A DNA stretch of 64,000 nucleotides from Halomonas halophila (GCF_030406665.1 NZ_CP129121.1:2418001-2482000); one strand, 5' to 3'. Counted from the first letter of the stretch, positions 43,037-52,256 are shown. Notes: a model not told the origin generated them from the letters alone. Numbers and translations: made by a program.

Positions 43037-44245
43037 TCAGTCCTCCTCTTCGCCGCGTCTATATAGCCGCACGCCGCGGCGCCATTGCGTCACGCGCTCG
43101 TCCTCGGCGCTGCCGATCCAGGCCGCCCAGCCGGCGCGGCCCCACTCCATCATCACCGCCCCGGCTTCCCTCAGCCATGCCAGGTAGCGGCGGCGCAGGC
43201 GCCAGTGCCCGGCGGCCTCGTCGAAGACCAGCGCCGTCCAGATCTCGTCCGGGGCGTCGATCGCCTCGGCCAGCAGGGTGAGATGCCCCGCGAGCTGCCC
43301 CAGGGCCAGCTCCCCGGCCTCGTCGACGAACAGCTGGCGAGAGAGCGGCAGGATCTCGCCCAGGGCATCGGGCCGGAAGGCCACGCTGTCAGCATCGGCC
43401 CCGAACCGGCCCAGGAACGCCTCGACCTCTGCCTCCGCTCCTTGTACCGCCGGCCGTTCCGGGGCCGGGCGCGGTACCGGCGGCGAGTCAACCGCTGGTC
43501 GTGCCGGGGCGGTGCGCGCCGCCGGTACCGGCTCACGCAGCGGCCCCGGGGTGATACCACGAAGCCGGGCCACGCCGGGGCGATGCTCGAAACCGGGGTC
43601 GATGCCCACCGGCACGCGCACGGTGCGCGGGTTTGGCCCGTTGGCCCCCACCACGCGCTCCTCGTACTCGATAGGATCGGGTCGTGTCACGGCCAGGCCC
43701 AGCCGTTCGACGTCGGCCTCGCTCAGGGTGTACTTCTTGCAGCTGCAGCCCCAACCGTTCTGTGGTGTCCAGGTGTCCCACCAGGGATCGTCCAGCGGCA
43801 CCACCAAGCCATCCTTGGCCAGGTGGTGCGGCCGGGGATGCTCGCTGCCGCCGTGGCGGTAGAGGCCATAGGGCCGCGCCCTGCGCAGCTCGGGGTCGGC
43901 CATCTGCGCCTCGCGGCCGGCGGCGTAGCTCTGGCGCAGGTTGGTGTCGTAGATCACCCGCGAGCGCCAGCCCCGGCTGCCGTTATAGCTCCAGCCGTGG
44001 CGGGCGACGATGGTGTCGAAGTCGCGCCGGAAGTCGTCCAGGGTGCGGCCCTCGGCGATGGCACGGCCCACGGCATCGGCGAAGTCCTCGACGATCGCCT
44101 GTCGCGTGGCGCCGGCCACGGCGAAGGCCTGGTCGTTCTCCCGGCCGTAGACGTCGTCCCAGGCCAGGGTGGGGATCGGCACCCGCTCCCGGAAGACCGA
44201 GATCTGCTCGCGGAACGGCAGCGAGCCATAGCGGGCGGCGACCAT
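43037..44245 (-). CDS. Phage head morphogenesis protein (Mu gpF-like)
   Basis: A 402-residue minor head protein with the SPP1 gp7/Mu gpF core: YDTNLRQSYAAGREAQM, RHGGSEHPRPHH and WGCSCKKYTLSE. It is thought to help start capsid assembly around the portal. The start overlaps the portal stop by one base. Confidence 0.9.
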   Translation of the reverse strand: MVAARYGSLPFREQISVFRERVPIPTLAWDDVYGRENDQAFAVAGATRQAIVEDFADAVGRAIAEGRTLDDFRRDFDTIVARHGWSYNGSRGWRSRVIYDTNLRQSYAAGREAQMADPELRRARPYGLYRHGGSEHPRPHHLAKDGLVVPLDDPWWDTWTPQNGWGCSCKKYTLSEADVERLGLAVTRPDPIEYEERVVGANGPNPRTVRVPVGIDPGFEHRPGVARLRGITPGPLREPVPAARTAPARPAVDSPPVPRPAPERPAVQGAEAEVEAFLGRFGADADSVAFRPDALGEILPLSRQLFVDEAGELALGQLAGHLTLLAEAIDAPDEIWTALVFDEAAGHWRLRRRYLAWLREAGAVMMEWGRAGWAAWIGSAEDERVTQWRRGVRLYRRGEEED

Positions 44246-45849
44246 CAGGCGCCCTCCAGGATGTCGTAGCGGCCAGCCAAGTGGGCGGCGGCCAGGGCCT
44301 CGGTCATCACCGCGGCGAAGTCGTCCAGGGGCAGCGCGTCACCGAGCGCGGCCAGCCGATCACGCAGGTCCTCGAGGTCGGCGGCGGCCTCCACCTGGGC
44401 GCGAACCTGCTTGACCCAGGGCTCCAGGGCCGCGTCGCCCTCGGCCTGCAGGCGCTCGTGCTGGGCCTCGGAGACGTCGCGCACCGGCGGCAGCGCCTCG
44501 CGGGCGGCGGCCAGGCGCTGCGTTGTGGCTGCCTGGGGCTGAGGCTGTGGCTGAGCCAGCGCGGCGTCCTTGGGCTGGAGGATCTCCTCGCGCTCGCCCG
44601 CCTCGGGAATGCGGGTCTTCTCGTGCAGCCACCAGCGCGGCACCCGGGCGCCCATGTCGACGAAGACCGGCAGGGTATCGGCCAGCACCTTGAAGTCCTC
44701 GGTCTCGCCGAGGTCGAGGTAGAAGCGTGGGGCACGGCGGCGGTCCTCGATGCCGAAGTTTAGGGCGGCCATGGGCCACAGCACGAAGCGCTGGATGCTG
44801 CCGGCGTACTGACGCACATCGGAGCGGATCAGCGACTGCTGACCGCGCTCATGGACGTTGCCCAGGGCGTTGGTGTTGGTACCCTCGCCGGTGCCGGAGG
44901 TGAGCGTGCCGCCGAGAATCGCCTTGGCCTTGGCCCGCTCGCACCAGTCCATCATCACCTTGTAGACGTCCGCCGAGCTGCTCTTGCCGGCGGCCTCCAT
45001 GAACTCCAGCGACATGCCGTCGGGGATGATGCCGGCGGCGTCCTTGCCCATGGCCACCACCGCCTTGAGCAGCGTGGCCTTCTCGCGGTCGGTGGCGTTC
45101 TTCGGGTACTTGCCGACCCGCGCCGGCATGCCGTAGATCTCCAGCAGCTTGGAGAGATCGCCCAGGGCGTAGTTCTGGAACAGGTAGGGCCAGGCCAGCA
45201 TGCGGTGAATGCCCATACGCGCCACGTAGCCCGGCTTGGCGCGGTGGCGGTGCTCGATCCAGCCCAGCGGCCACAGCGCGGCGCCGGTGGCGGACTGGTC
45301 GCGCAGGGTGATGACGTCCTGGTCGTCCGGGTGCAGGCGGAACCAGGAGTGAGGGCGCAGGATCGGCTGCTCGACATGGCGCATCGCGCCGTCGCGCGCC
45401 CAAGGCAGCTCCAGGTTGGCCCAGCCATGGCCGATGCCGGTGCCGAGATCGAGGATCATGTCCTCGACCTCGAACCCGCTGAACACCTCGGCGGCCTGGT
45501 CGGCGGCCTGGCGCTCGGCGGCGCTGGCATTGTCCGGTGGCACGATCTGCCACTCCAGCTCGGCGGCGAGCTGACGCCGCTTGCCGAGGTCCGCGCCGAT
45601 CTGCGAGTCCTTCTCCTCCATGTCCTCGAACAGCTCGCTCTGGGCCTTGAGGTGGCCCTGCTCGGCCTCCTCGAGGATGCGGTAGAGCCGCGCCGGCGTC
45701 AGTCCCTTGCTCGGGTGTTCGGAGAATTCGCGCTTCAGTTGGCCCACCCGGGCCTCGCCGATGCCGTCCTCTTCGTCGGTCTGCTGGCTGTCGAGCGCCT
45801 CGCGGCCGCCGCCGAACAGGCGGTTCACCAGCCCCTTGATGGCTACCAT
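44245..45849 (-). CDS. Portal protein, DUF935 family (Mu gp29-like)
   Basis: A 534-residue portal. The DUF935 pattern is seen in LTPARLYRILEEAEQGHLKAQSELFEDMEEKD at the N-terminus and GWANLELPW in the middle. The portal is the DNA channel at one capsid vertex. The start overlaps the terminase stop. Confidence 0.92.
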   Translation of the reverse strand: MVAIKGLVNRLFGGGREALDSQQTDEEDGIGEARVGQLKREFSEHPSKGLTPARLYRILEEAEQGHLKAQSELFEDMEEKDSQIGADLGKRRQLAAELEWQIVPPDNASAAERQAADQAAEVFSGFEVEDMILDLGTGIGHGWANLELPWARDGAMRHVEQPILRPHSWFRLHPDDQDVITLRDQSATGAALWPLGWIEHRHRAKPGYVARMGIHRMLAWPYLFQNYALGDLSKLLEIYGMPARVGKYPKNATDREKATLLKAVVAMGKDAAGIIPDGMSLEFMEAAGKSSSADVYKVMMDWCERAKAKAILGGTLTSGTGEGTNTNALGNVHERGQQSLIRSDVRQYAGSIQRFVLWPMAALNFGIEDRRRAPRFYLDLGETEDFKVLADTLPVFVDMGARVPRWWLHEKTRIPEAGEREEILQPKDAALAQPQPQPQAATTQRLAAAREALPPVRDVSEAQHERLQAEGDAALEPWVKQVRAQVEAAADLEDLRDRLAALGDALPLDDFAAVMTEALAAAHLAGRYDILEGA

Positions 45850-47342
45850 GCGCCACCTCCCCAGTCATCGGTGAAATCGTCGTGGTCGTCGTCTGGATCG
45901 AGCGTCGCAGGGCCGCCGCGTGGCACGCGGATGAAGTCGATCTCGGTGGCATCCAGATCGGCCGCGTGATCGGCCAGCACGCAGGCCATCGCCCCGTCCC
46001 CGTGGCGCTGGCCGCTAGTCTTGCCTTCGGGCAGCCGGGCCACGCCGCGCACCAGCTTGAAGGCCCGGTGATCCTCCACCAGGTCGTCGTTCTGGGGCAG
46101 CGTGATGGTGCCGTCTTCGAAACGCGCTTTATAGCGAGGCATGCGCTCCCGGTACCAGCTCTCGGTGGCCTGCACCTGGTCGACGATGGCGCCCCACTCG
46201 TCGTGGGCCGTCTCGCCGATGTAGGCGCCGTTGCCGCGGCTGTCGATGGCCACGCCGCTGAGCCGCGGCAGGCCGTTGCCAATGGCGAACAGCACCTGCT
46301 CCTGCTGCTTGAACGGGACGTTGTGCATCTCCATCAGGAACGGCACAGACCGGTGCAGGGTCTCGCCGATCTCCAAGGGAGCGATCACCGAAAGGTCACC
46401 GGAGCGGGCAAAGTCCTGGCCCAGGGCGTGGCGGCGTTGGGGGTTGAGCTTGGCCAGCAGCGGCTTGAGGTTCTCGCGGATCCAGTCGTCCATTTCGGCG
46501 GCGCGGGCCGGCTCCGGCAGCGCGTTGTAGGCCTTGGTGCCATCGAAGCGCAGCACCGGCGCCGGCGACATGCAGGCCTCGATCATCACGCGGGTGAGGT
46601 AGGCACCGCCGCCCTGGGCCGGGATGCAGAACAGCTCCTCGTCCTGGTTGGGCTTGTAGCGGTTGATCATCTGCTGCCGCCACTGCGCCTCGCCCTCGCG
46701 GCTCCATACCTGGCCGGTGACCTGGCAGATGCGCTGGTAGAGGCCATCGGCCAGGGCCTCGTCGAAGTCGACGCGGTGCAGGCTGTAGTCGTAGCGCTCG
46801 GCGCGGATGTCGTTGATCAGCTCGTTGAACGGGTTGTCCTCGCCGTTGTGCGTACTGATGATGCGGATCTGCCCGCCCCAGATGGTCATGGCCATGGCGG
46901 CCTTGAGCAGTTCCTGGATGTCGTCGACGAAGGCGGCCTCGTCGATCACCAACCGCTCGCCGGGGCGGCCCTTGGAGCGCAAGTTGCGCGGGTTAGAGGT
47001 GAAGGCCTGGATCTGGTGGCCGGAGTCGAACTTGATGGTGTAGGTCAGCACCTGACGCTCGTCGACCTCGATCACCGACTCGTCGATCTGGCTGGCTGCC
47101 ATCTGGTAGGCCTTGGCCCAGCCGGCGCAGTCCTGGATGAACCCCTGAGTCATCTCCTTGTTGTAGGAGATGTAGTAGACGTTGGCGCCCAGCTCGGAGG
47201 CGGCATAGAGCACATCGTCCGCCGCCTCGGCGTAGGACAGGCCGATCCGGCGGCTCTTCTCGATCATCTTAACCGGGCTGGGATCGGCCACCCAACGCCG
47301 CTGGTAGCCCAGCAGTACGCTCTGGTCGCTGTTCACGCTCAC
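45843..47342 (-). CDS. Terminase large subunit (Mu gp28-like)
   Basis: A 499-residue packaging ATPase and nuclease. Walker A-like EKSRRIGLSYAEA is near residue 30; Walker B is RLVIDEAAF; a C-terminal RNase H-like nuclease contains ALGQDFARSGD and VAIDSRGNGAYIG. Starts at a GTG whose GTGA overlaps the gp27 stop; the longer frame overlaps that gene. Confidence 0.93.
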   Translation of the reverse strand: MSVNSDQSVLLGYQRRWVADPSPVKMIEKSRRIGLSYAEAADDVLYAASELGANVYYISYNKEMTQGFIQDCAGWAKAYQMAASQIDESVIEVDERQVLTYTIKFDSGHQIQAFTSNPRNLRSKGRPGERLVIDEAAFVDDIQELLKAAMAMTIWGGQIRIISTHNGEDNPFNELINDIRAERYDYSLHRVDFDEALADGLYQRICQVTGQVWSREGEAQWRQQMINRYKPNQDEELFCIPAQGGGAYLTRVMIEACMSPAPVLRFDGTKAYNALPEPARAAEMDDWIRENLKPLLAKLNPQRRHALGQDFARSGDLSVIAPLEIGETLHRSVPFLMEMHNVPFKQQEQVLFAIGNGLPRLSGVAIDSRGNGAYIGETAHDEWGAIVDQVQATESWYRERMPRYKARFEDGTITLPQNDDLVEDHRAFKLVRGVARLPEGKTSGQRHGDGAMACVLADHAADLDATEIDFIRVPRGGPATLDPDDDHDDFTDDWGGGAW

Positions 47343-47890
47343 GCCAGGCCCTCCAGGATTGCCGCACGCAACGCCGCGACGCCATCGTTGGAAAGGCCCT
47401 GGGCACGCCCTGCGGCTTCCGCCTTGTCGGCCGCCTCCTGGGCGGCTTCGACGCGTAGCTCCCGGGCCCACTTCTTCTGCCCCAGCGAGACGCGGCCGAT
47501 CTCGGCCAGCGCGCGTGTCACGCTGCCCAGTTGCTTGGCGGCCTTGGCCGGATCCTGCTCGGCCTTGCGCATGGCGATAGTGATGCGCAGCAGCTGGTCC
47601 TGGACCATACGTGCAGTAGCGTCGATCAGGTGGCCGCTCTCGTCCTCCTGGTCGGTGGCCATGGCCTTGGCCAGCTCGGTGGTCTTGCGCACGTCGCCCA
47701 TGGCCTCCTCGAACTCTTCCTGGAGGTCCTGGCCATAGCGGTGCACCGAGCTGCGCGAGACATTGAAGCCGCGCTCCGCCAGCCACTCGGCGAGCGAGGA
47801 ATAGCCCTGGAAGCCGGTGCTGACCAGCCGCTCGTTGAGCTCGTCGCGGATCTCGGCCGGCAGGTCGTAGACCTTGTTGCGTGGCGGCAT
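47339..47890 (-). CDS. DUF3486 protein, terminase small subunit-like (Mu gp27-like)
   Basis: A 183-residue protein with the DUF3486 signature: N-terminal VYDLPAEIRDELNERL and helix-turn-helix SLAEWLAERGFNVSRSSVHRYGQ. It is placed directly before the large terminase and probably recognises phage DNA for packaging. GGAGA precedes the ATG at 47890. Confidence 0.88.
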   Translation of the reverse strand: MPPRNKVYDLPAEIRDELNERLVSTGFQGYSSLAEWLAERGFNVSRSSVHRYGQDLQEEFEEAMGDVRKTTELAKAMATDQEDESGHLIDATARMVQDQLLRITIAMRKAEQDPAKAAKQLGSVTRALAEIGRVSLGQKKWARELRVEAAQEAADKAEAAGRAQGLSNDGVAALRAAILEGLA

Positions 47891-47900
47891 GGGAATCTCC

Positions 47901-48203
47901 TCAGGCATCGCCGGGACGCGGCTTGGCCACTCCAGGCACCTGGGCGGTGCCATTGGCGACGTCGGCACCACGGCCGGTCAGGGTGACCACCCAGCCGGCG
48001 CGGGGCTGCTGGCAGATCAACAGCCCCTGCTCCTCCAGCCAAGCTAGGTCGCCGTGCAGGCGATCGCGGCTGACATGATGGGCATAGGCGCCCTTGAGCT
48101 CGTCGTTGAGGCTGTACTCGTTGGTGGTGTATTGGTTGCGCCGGCTGAGGATGCGCAGGATCCCCAGGCGGCGCCCTTCGGTCTCGAAGTCCTGGTAGCT
48201 CAT
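47901..48203 (-). CDS. Mu gp26-like winged-helix protein
   Basis: A 100-residue protein resembling the VpaChn25_0724 family: RRLGILRILSRRNQYTTNEYSLNDEL, then LHGDLAWLEEQGLLI. The winged-helix pattern suggests DNA binding. Its start overlaps the gp25 stop by 4 bases. Confidence 0.8.
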   Translation of the reverse strand: MSYQDFETEGRRLGILRILSRRNQYTTNEYSLNDELKGAYAHHVSRDRLHGDLAWLEEQGLLICQQPRAGWVVTLTGRGADVANGTAQVPGVAKPRPGDA

Positions 48204-48541
48204 GATTTCCCCCGTTCCGTGAGCAGGTACTCGTGCAGGCGATTGAGCAGCGAGTTGCTCGATTGCATCTGGGCCGCCAGCTCGGCCACGCCGCGGTTCA
48301 TGGTGGCCATCTCGGTGCGCAGCTGTTCGATCTCGCTGTAGCCCGGTCGGTTGTCGAGCGTCTGCTCGATCCGGGAGACGTGCTTGTCGAGGTCGTCGAT
48401 GCGTCCGTTGACCTCCGCGATCGCCTTGCCAGTGGCCCGATGCTTGTTGGTCCACCAGACGTAGAAGGCTACCCCGGCCATGAACAGCGCCTGAGCGACG
48501 TCGAACAGCACCTTGGCGGCGGTCCAGTTGATCCCTTCCAT
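48200..48541 (-). CDS. DUF2730 protein (Mu gp25-like)
   Basis: A 113-residue protein with one N-terminal membrane helix (about 13-31, FDVAQALFMAGVAFYVWW) and a coiled coil (NGRIDDLDKHVSRIEQTL). This is the DUF2730 layout. The ATG at 48541 with GAGGG upstream is preferred over the GTG at 48544. Confidence 0.82.
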   Translation of the reverse strand: MEGINWTAAKVLFDVAQALFMAGVAFYVWWTNKHRATGKAIAEVNGRIDDLDKHVSRIEQTLDNRPGYSEIEQLRTEMATMNRGVAELAAQMQSSNSLLNRLHEYLLTERGKS

Positions 48542-48924
48542 CACTCCCTCGGCTCGTCGGATGTGTGATCATCGATGCACCGCGAGGCGTGACGCCTGAC
48601 GGCGGCCAGCGCCTTCCAGCCCCGCTTGCCCCAGCCGTGCAGCTCAGAGAGGTAGAGCGCGACATCGCGCTGCATGTACTCGCCTTGGGGGCGGTCCGGT
48701 TCAGGCGCCTGCCCCGTCATACCGACCGGGGCCGCGCAGACGATCGGCGCGGGCGGCGTCGCCGGGCGTTCCGGGGTGGCGTTGCAGCCGGCCATGGCCA
48801 GCACCATCCCGATCAGCACCAGCAGGACCAGCCACCGCAGGCGCCGATCGTTCAGGCACAGCGCCAGCATGACGATGCCGAAAACGCCGATACCGATGGC
48901 CAGTTGGTCCAGGGGCCCGTTCAC
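48541..48924 (-). CDS. Outer spanin-like lipoprotein
   Basis: A 127-residue protein. Two N-terminal hydrophobic segments end in a lipobox (LAMAGC, Cys near residue 47), followed by a Pro-rich stretch (PERPATPPAPIV) typical of Rz1-type outer spanins. The frame opens at a GTG that overlaps the inner spanin stop, but translation may start lower, near the lipobox. It would work with the upstream coiled-coil protein to disrupt the outer membrane at lysis. Confidence 0.65.
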   Translation of the reverse strand: MNGPLDQLAIGIGVFGIVMLALCLNDRRLRWLVLLVLIGMVLAMAGCNATPERPATPPAPIVCAAPVGMTGQAPEPDRPQGEYMQRDVALYLSELHGWGKRGWKALAAVRRHASRCIDDHTSDEPRE

Positions 48925-49304
48925 GGCAGATCCTCTAGGGCCTGGCGCAGCACCGGCGCCACGGGGCCGTCGTCCTCGGCCGGGGCTTGGCGGATGCGCT
49001 CACGCAGCTGCCAGTAGTCGGTAGCATCGGCGGCGAGCTCGTCCTGAAGCGCGGCCACAGCGGCCTCGGCCTCGCGGCGGCGCTGCCGGGCGTCGTCCCG
49101 GTCGGCCTCGGCCTGGTGGGCCCGGTCGCGCCAGCTGTCGCGCTTATCGATCATCATCGCCAACTCGGTCTGGGCGGCGTCGCGCTCGGCGGCCAGACGA
49201 ACGCGGTCGAGCCACAGCCAGCCGCCCACGATCACTACCAGGGCGACGGCGGCGAGGAACGCCCACACGCGGCCCGGCAGCAGCCCAGTGATCATCCGCC
49301 ACAT
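48921..49304 (-). CDS. Inner spanin-like protein (Rz type)
   Basis: A 127-residue protein with one N-terminal membrane helix (about 13-32) and a long periplasmic coiled coil (VRLAAERDAAQTELAMMIDKRDSW). This matches Rz-like inner spanins. It lies between the transglycosylase and the lipoprotein gene and overlaps both. Confidence 0.72.
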   Translation of the reverse strand: MWRMITGLLPGRVWAFLAAVALVVIVGGWLWLDRVRLAAERDAAQTELAMMIDKRDSWRDRAHQAEADRDDARQRRREAEAAVAALQDELAADATDYWQLRERIRQAPAEDDGPVAPVLRQALEDLP

Positions 49305-50017
49305 GGCGCACCTCCCGCCCAGCCGGCGCGCACATAGCGCGGGGTCAGGGTCAGCAGGATGCGTCGCACATAGGCGCGGTTCTCGCGCTCGGCCCAGCCG
49401 GCGCGACGGGTGTATTCCTCAACGGAGCCGAACCACACGCCCGGGTTGTCGCCGGCGGCGCGGGCCAGCTTCTGGTCGCGGTAGACCCAGCCGAGACCGC
49501 CGTTATAGGCAGAGAGCGTCATGGCCCAGTGCTGGCACTGGTCGGCGGCGTCGATGCGCCGCCAGTGGAAGCGGTTGTAGCGGGTCTGGGCGCGCATGGC
49601 CCAGCCGGGGGAATACGGCGCCGCGGCGCCGAGATCCGGGTAGAGCTCGGCGATCCAGCTCGACGTCGACGGCATGAACTGGGACAGCCCCTGTGCGCCC
49701 ACGGGGCTGTCGACATGAGGCCGCCAGGCGCTTTCCTGGTGGATCTGGGCGCCGTGCAGCGCGACTCGACCGTCGAGCCCCCATTCCTGCTGGACCACCC
49801 GTGTCAGTTCGCGGTGATAGCGCTCGGCGGCGCTAGGGATCGGCTGGGCGACGGCGGGATGACAGCTGGCCATCAGCAGGGTCAGCAGCAACAGCGCGAT
49901 ACCGGTGCGGGTGCGCAGCCCGCAGAACAGCACCCAGCCGAGGGCGAACATCACGGCTCCGCCGATCGTCACGCCCTGGGCGAAGTCCTCGAGCAGGCGT
50001 TCTCTGGCTCGGTTCAT
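49292..50017 (-). CDS. Lytic transglycosylase (SLT domain) endolysin
   Basis: A 241-residue protein with two N-terminal hydrophobic segments (near residues 15-31 and 38-56) and an SLT core (IHQESAWRPHVDSPVGAQGLSQFMPSTSSW; ALSAYNGGLGWV). The catalytic Glu is in HQES. It cleaves peptidoglycan at lysis; the N-terminal segments could act as a signal-anchor. The ATG at 50017 overlaps the previous stop. Confidence 0.88.
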   Translation of the reverse strand: MNRARERLLEDFAQGVTIGGAVMFALGWVLFCGLRTRTGIALLLLTLLMASCHPAVAQPIPSAAERYHRELTRVVQQEWGLDGRVALHGAQIHQESAWRPHVDSPVGAQGLSQFMPSTSSWIAELYPDLGAAAPYSPGWAMRAQTRYNRFHWRRIDAADQCQHWAMTLSAYNGGLGWVYRDQKLARAAGDNPGVWFGSVEEYTRRAGWAERENRAYVRRILLTLTPRYVRAGWAGGAPCGG

Positions 50018-50583
50018 GCGCCACCTCCCGGGGTGTGCTCGATCAACTTCGTGACGAGGCGATGCAGGCGGGCGATCTCGGTCAGGTTCTCGGTGAGGAG
50101 AGCTTCGCCCAGGCATTCACCGACCAGCTCGCCGAGCTCGCACAGCAGGCCATGTAGCTCCGGCTGACGTTCGGGGTCGACCCGCTCGGGATCGGCCGGT
50201 GGCGCTGGCGGTGCGGGAGGCGGCGGCGGTGTCGAAGCGGGCGCGGCAGGTGTCGGCGCCGTCTTGGCCTTCGGCGCCTGCGGCTGGGGCGTTGGCGCCG
50301 GCTTTGTCACCGGGCACGCCTTGGCCGGCTTGCCCCGGTTGAGCGCGCGCAGGGCCTGACGGCCGGCATCGGTCAGCATCACGCCCGAGCCGGTGCCGCC
50401 GTCGCGCTGGTAGTCGATCAGCCCCTCGGCACGCAGGGCGCCAAGCTCGGCATCGGCCGCGTTGCTGGCCGCCTTGTCCTTGGCATTGACGGCCACCGGC
50501 ACCAGCCACGCCGGCATCGGCCCGGAGCGGTCGGCCGTCTCGGCAGCGATGGCAGCGAGGATGGCCCGGCGATCGATGGCCAT
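50014..50583 (-). CDS. Phage protein with winged-helix N-terminus and Pro-rich linker
   Basis: A 189-residue protein. Residues 1-85 look like a winged helix (GALRAEGLIDYQRDGGTGSGVMLTDAGRQALRAL); residues 95-135 are Pro/Ala-rich; the C-terminus is helical. It sits between the holin-like and transglycosylase genes. Function unknown; possibly regulates late genes. Confidence 0.62.
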   Translation of the reverse strand: MAIDRRAILAAIAAETADRSGPMPAWLVPVAVNAKDKAASNAADAELGALRAEGLIDYQRDGGTGSGVMLTDAGRQALRALNRGKPAKACPVTKPAPTPQPQAPKAKTAPTPAAPASTPPPPPAPPAPPADPERVDPERQPELHGLLCELGELVGECLGEALLTENLTEIARLHRLVTKLIEHTPGGGA

Positions 50584-50584
50584 G

Positions 50585-50893
50585 TCACACCCCCAGGCCC
50601 AGGGCGATCAGTGCCGCGGCGATGATGATGGCGCGGCGAAGCATCGAGACGGTGAAGCAGCGCGCCGTGTTGTCGATGTTGCTGCTGTTGCTGAACCGAT
50701 GCGGACGGGCGTAGGGGAACAGCGTGCGGTCGATCCAGTAGCCCAGGTAGGCGCCCAGGCTCAGCTTGGTCAGGCTCCAGAGGAGCACGCCGAGCTGGTG
50801 GGGATACAGCAGGCCGACGATGGTGGCCATAATCAGCGCGGCCACCAGCCAGGGGCCGACGCGGAACTTGTCGCGGAGAGTCTGGGGAAGCAT
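50585..50893 (-). CDS. Putative holin
   Basis: A 102-residue protein with three hydrophobic segments (about 13-30, 36-54 and 86-101). Its size, membrane topology and place immediately before the endolysin module fit a holin. No named holin family is certain. Confidence 0.62.
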   Translation of the reverse strand: MLPQTLRDKFRVGPWLVAALIMATIVGLLYPHQLGVLLWSLTKLSLGAYLGYWIDRTLFPYARPHRFSNSSNIDNTARCFTVSMLRRAIIIAAALIALGLGV

Positions 50894-50991
50894 GGTGCCC
50901 TCGCCTGAAGAGGAAGGAAGTGGCTCAACGGGTGTCGTGAGCCTTCAGGCTAGGGAGTAAGTGGGACGGCTCGGGATTCAAGGCCCTTACG

Positions 50992-51021
50992 AAAAACGCC
51001 TCGCACGATGCGAGGCGTTTT
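50992..51021. terminator. Bidirectional terminator between VasI-like and holin genes
   Basis: AAAACGCCTCGC/GCGAGGCGTTTT (12-bp stem, 5-nt loop) with A and T runs on both sides. It isolates the membrane/periplasmic cluster upstream from the lysis operon downstream, in leftward transcription. Confidence 0.85.
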
Positions 51022-51070
51022 CGGAATGAACAGGCATTCAAACCTGTTACGCAATGGCCGTAAAGGCCTC

Positions 51071-51670
51071 TTACCAGTGGCAAGCCTCTCTCAGCGGCTC
51101 GATAGCCTCCTCAAGCCCAGTGATGGGAAACTGGGTGGTGATGGGCGACTGACTGAAAGGCGTCGCGCGCACCGTCAGGGTGTCATGACCGAACATCTGG
51201 CGAATCACTGGAATGGAACTACCGCCATTCCATAGCCCGAGCGACTTGTTATTCGTGGACTCGTTCATCCGCATCGTTCGAGCCTGCTGATCATCGATAC
51301 GTAGTGTGACCTGTCCATACTGGTTCAGGCTCGCCATGTGATGGCCACCGAACTGCAACACCATGGACGTCTTGTTTTCCATACAGCGAACCCACAGTGC
51401 AGCATCGACATCACGCCCCAATCGATCCTGGACCGGCTCTTTGGATGTGACTCTCAAGTACACAGACTTCGAATCGTCAATGGGTGACGTACTCTCGTTC
51501 ACCATCCAGCTCGATTCCTGAGACACCTCTTGAGCAGGACGGTACTCGGCGTCGTAACAGGCCAGTCGTCTCTGATCGTTCGAAATGTCGGTGCAACCCT
51601 CTGAGGCCTGGGCCGCGCCCAGCGAGGAAGCCATAGCGGTAAAAAGGACTGCTGCGGTTGTCTTCTTCAT
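51071..51670 (-). CDS. VasI-family periplasmic protein
   Basis: A 199-residue secreted protein with a Sec signal (MKKTTAAVLFTAM, cleavage after AQA near residue 22). The core matches the VasI/EvfG family: RVTSKEPVQDRLGRDVDA, LWVRCMENKTSMVLQFGG, LWNGGSSIPVIRQMFG. VasI proteins are known near type VI secretion loci, but no such locus is here, and similar proteins occur in prophages. A low-GC moron expressed from the prophage is likely. It may act in the periplasm on envelope or superinfection. Confidence 0.8.
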   Translation of the reverse strand: MKKTTAAVLFTAMASSLGAAQASEGCTDISNDQRRLACYDAEYRPAQEVSQESSWMVNESTSPIDDSKSVYLRVTSKEPVQDRLGRDVDAALWVRCMENKTSMVLQFGGHHMASLNQYGQVTLRIDDQQARTMRMNESTNNKSLGLWNGGSSIPVIRQMFGHDTLTVRATPFSQSPITTQFPITGLEEAIEPLREACHW

Positions 51671-51739
51671 TATCCATCCCTTATACGATCCCTACGAAAC
51701 TGAGCTTATCAGAAGATTCCGAATAGTACTTAGCCTCGA

Positions 51740-51988
51740 TCAACTCCGGGACTTTCGAGATGGTTGCTCCGTGCAGGCCCAAACCAGGGCGACGATCCAG
51801 CCAACAAACGTCCATCCGGCCACCAGGTTCAGCACGCTGATCGCTACCGCATTCGGCATGTCGCGCAGGGCGGCGATGATCAGCGGCAGGAAGTAGATCG
51901 CGACGGAAAAGGCGAGGACCAGCAGACCGAGGATCGGCTTGGTGGTGAGGTACTCTGCATAGAGCTTGAGGGTGGCGACATCCGGCAT
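51740..51988 (-). CDS. Superinfection immunity protein (Imm-like)
   Basis: An 82-residue membrane protein of two helices with the Imm_superinfect pattern: FLPLIIAALRDMPNAVAISVLNLVAGWTFVGWIVALVWAC. T4 Imm-type proteins block DNA entry of related phages. The ATG at 51988 is preferred since AGGTGA lies just upstream; the GTG at 51997 lacks a site. Confidence 0.82.
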   Translation of the reverse strand: MPDVATLKLYAEYLTTKPILGLLVLAFSVAIYFLPLIIAALRDMPNAVAISVLNLVAGWTFVGWIVALVWACTEQPSRKSRS

Positions 51989-51997
51989 GACGCTCAC

Positions 51998-52210
51998 CTA
52001 CTTCTTGAATCTGGCCACGACCACCAGGACGGCGCCGATCGCGGCCGGCAGCAGCGGCGCCAGCTCGCCGAGGCCATAACCGCCCAGCATCGGATCCTGC
52101 TCGGGCTGACCTAAGGCCAGCAGCAGCACCACGCTCAGCAGAATCAGCACGATGCCAATAATATCCAGCCCCTTGATGCCCTGACGGCGCTCTTCATTGC
52201 TGTGACTCAT
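51998..52210 (-). CDS. Small two-helix membrane protein
   Basis: A 70-residue protein with hydrophobic segments at about 16-32 and 47-66 and a basic end (RFKK). It lies directly before the Imm-like gene. It may be its partner in exclusion. Function unknown. Confidence 0.6.
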   Translation of the reverse strand: MSHSNEERRQGIKGLDIIGIVLILLSVVLLLALGQPEQDPMLGGYGLGELAPLLPAAIGAVLVVVARFKK

Positions 52211-52256
52211 GGCGATGCTCCCTGGTCCGTTTGTGCGGCGTTCCTACTTGAGCGTA

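Noticed and set aside
51071..51670. Part of a type VI secretion locus
   Set aside because: VasI-like only; no other type VI gene is present and the neighbours are phage genes.
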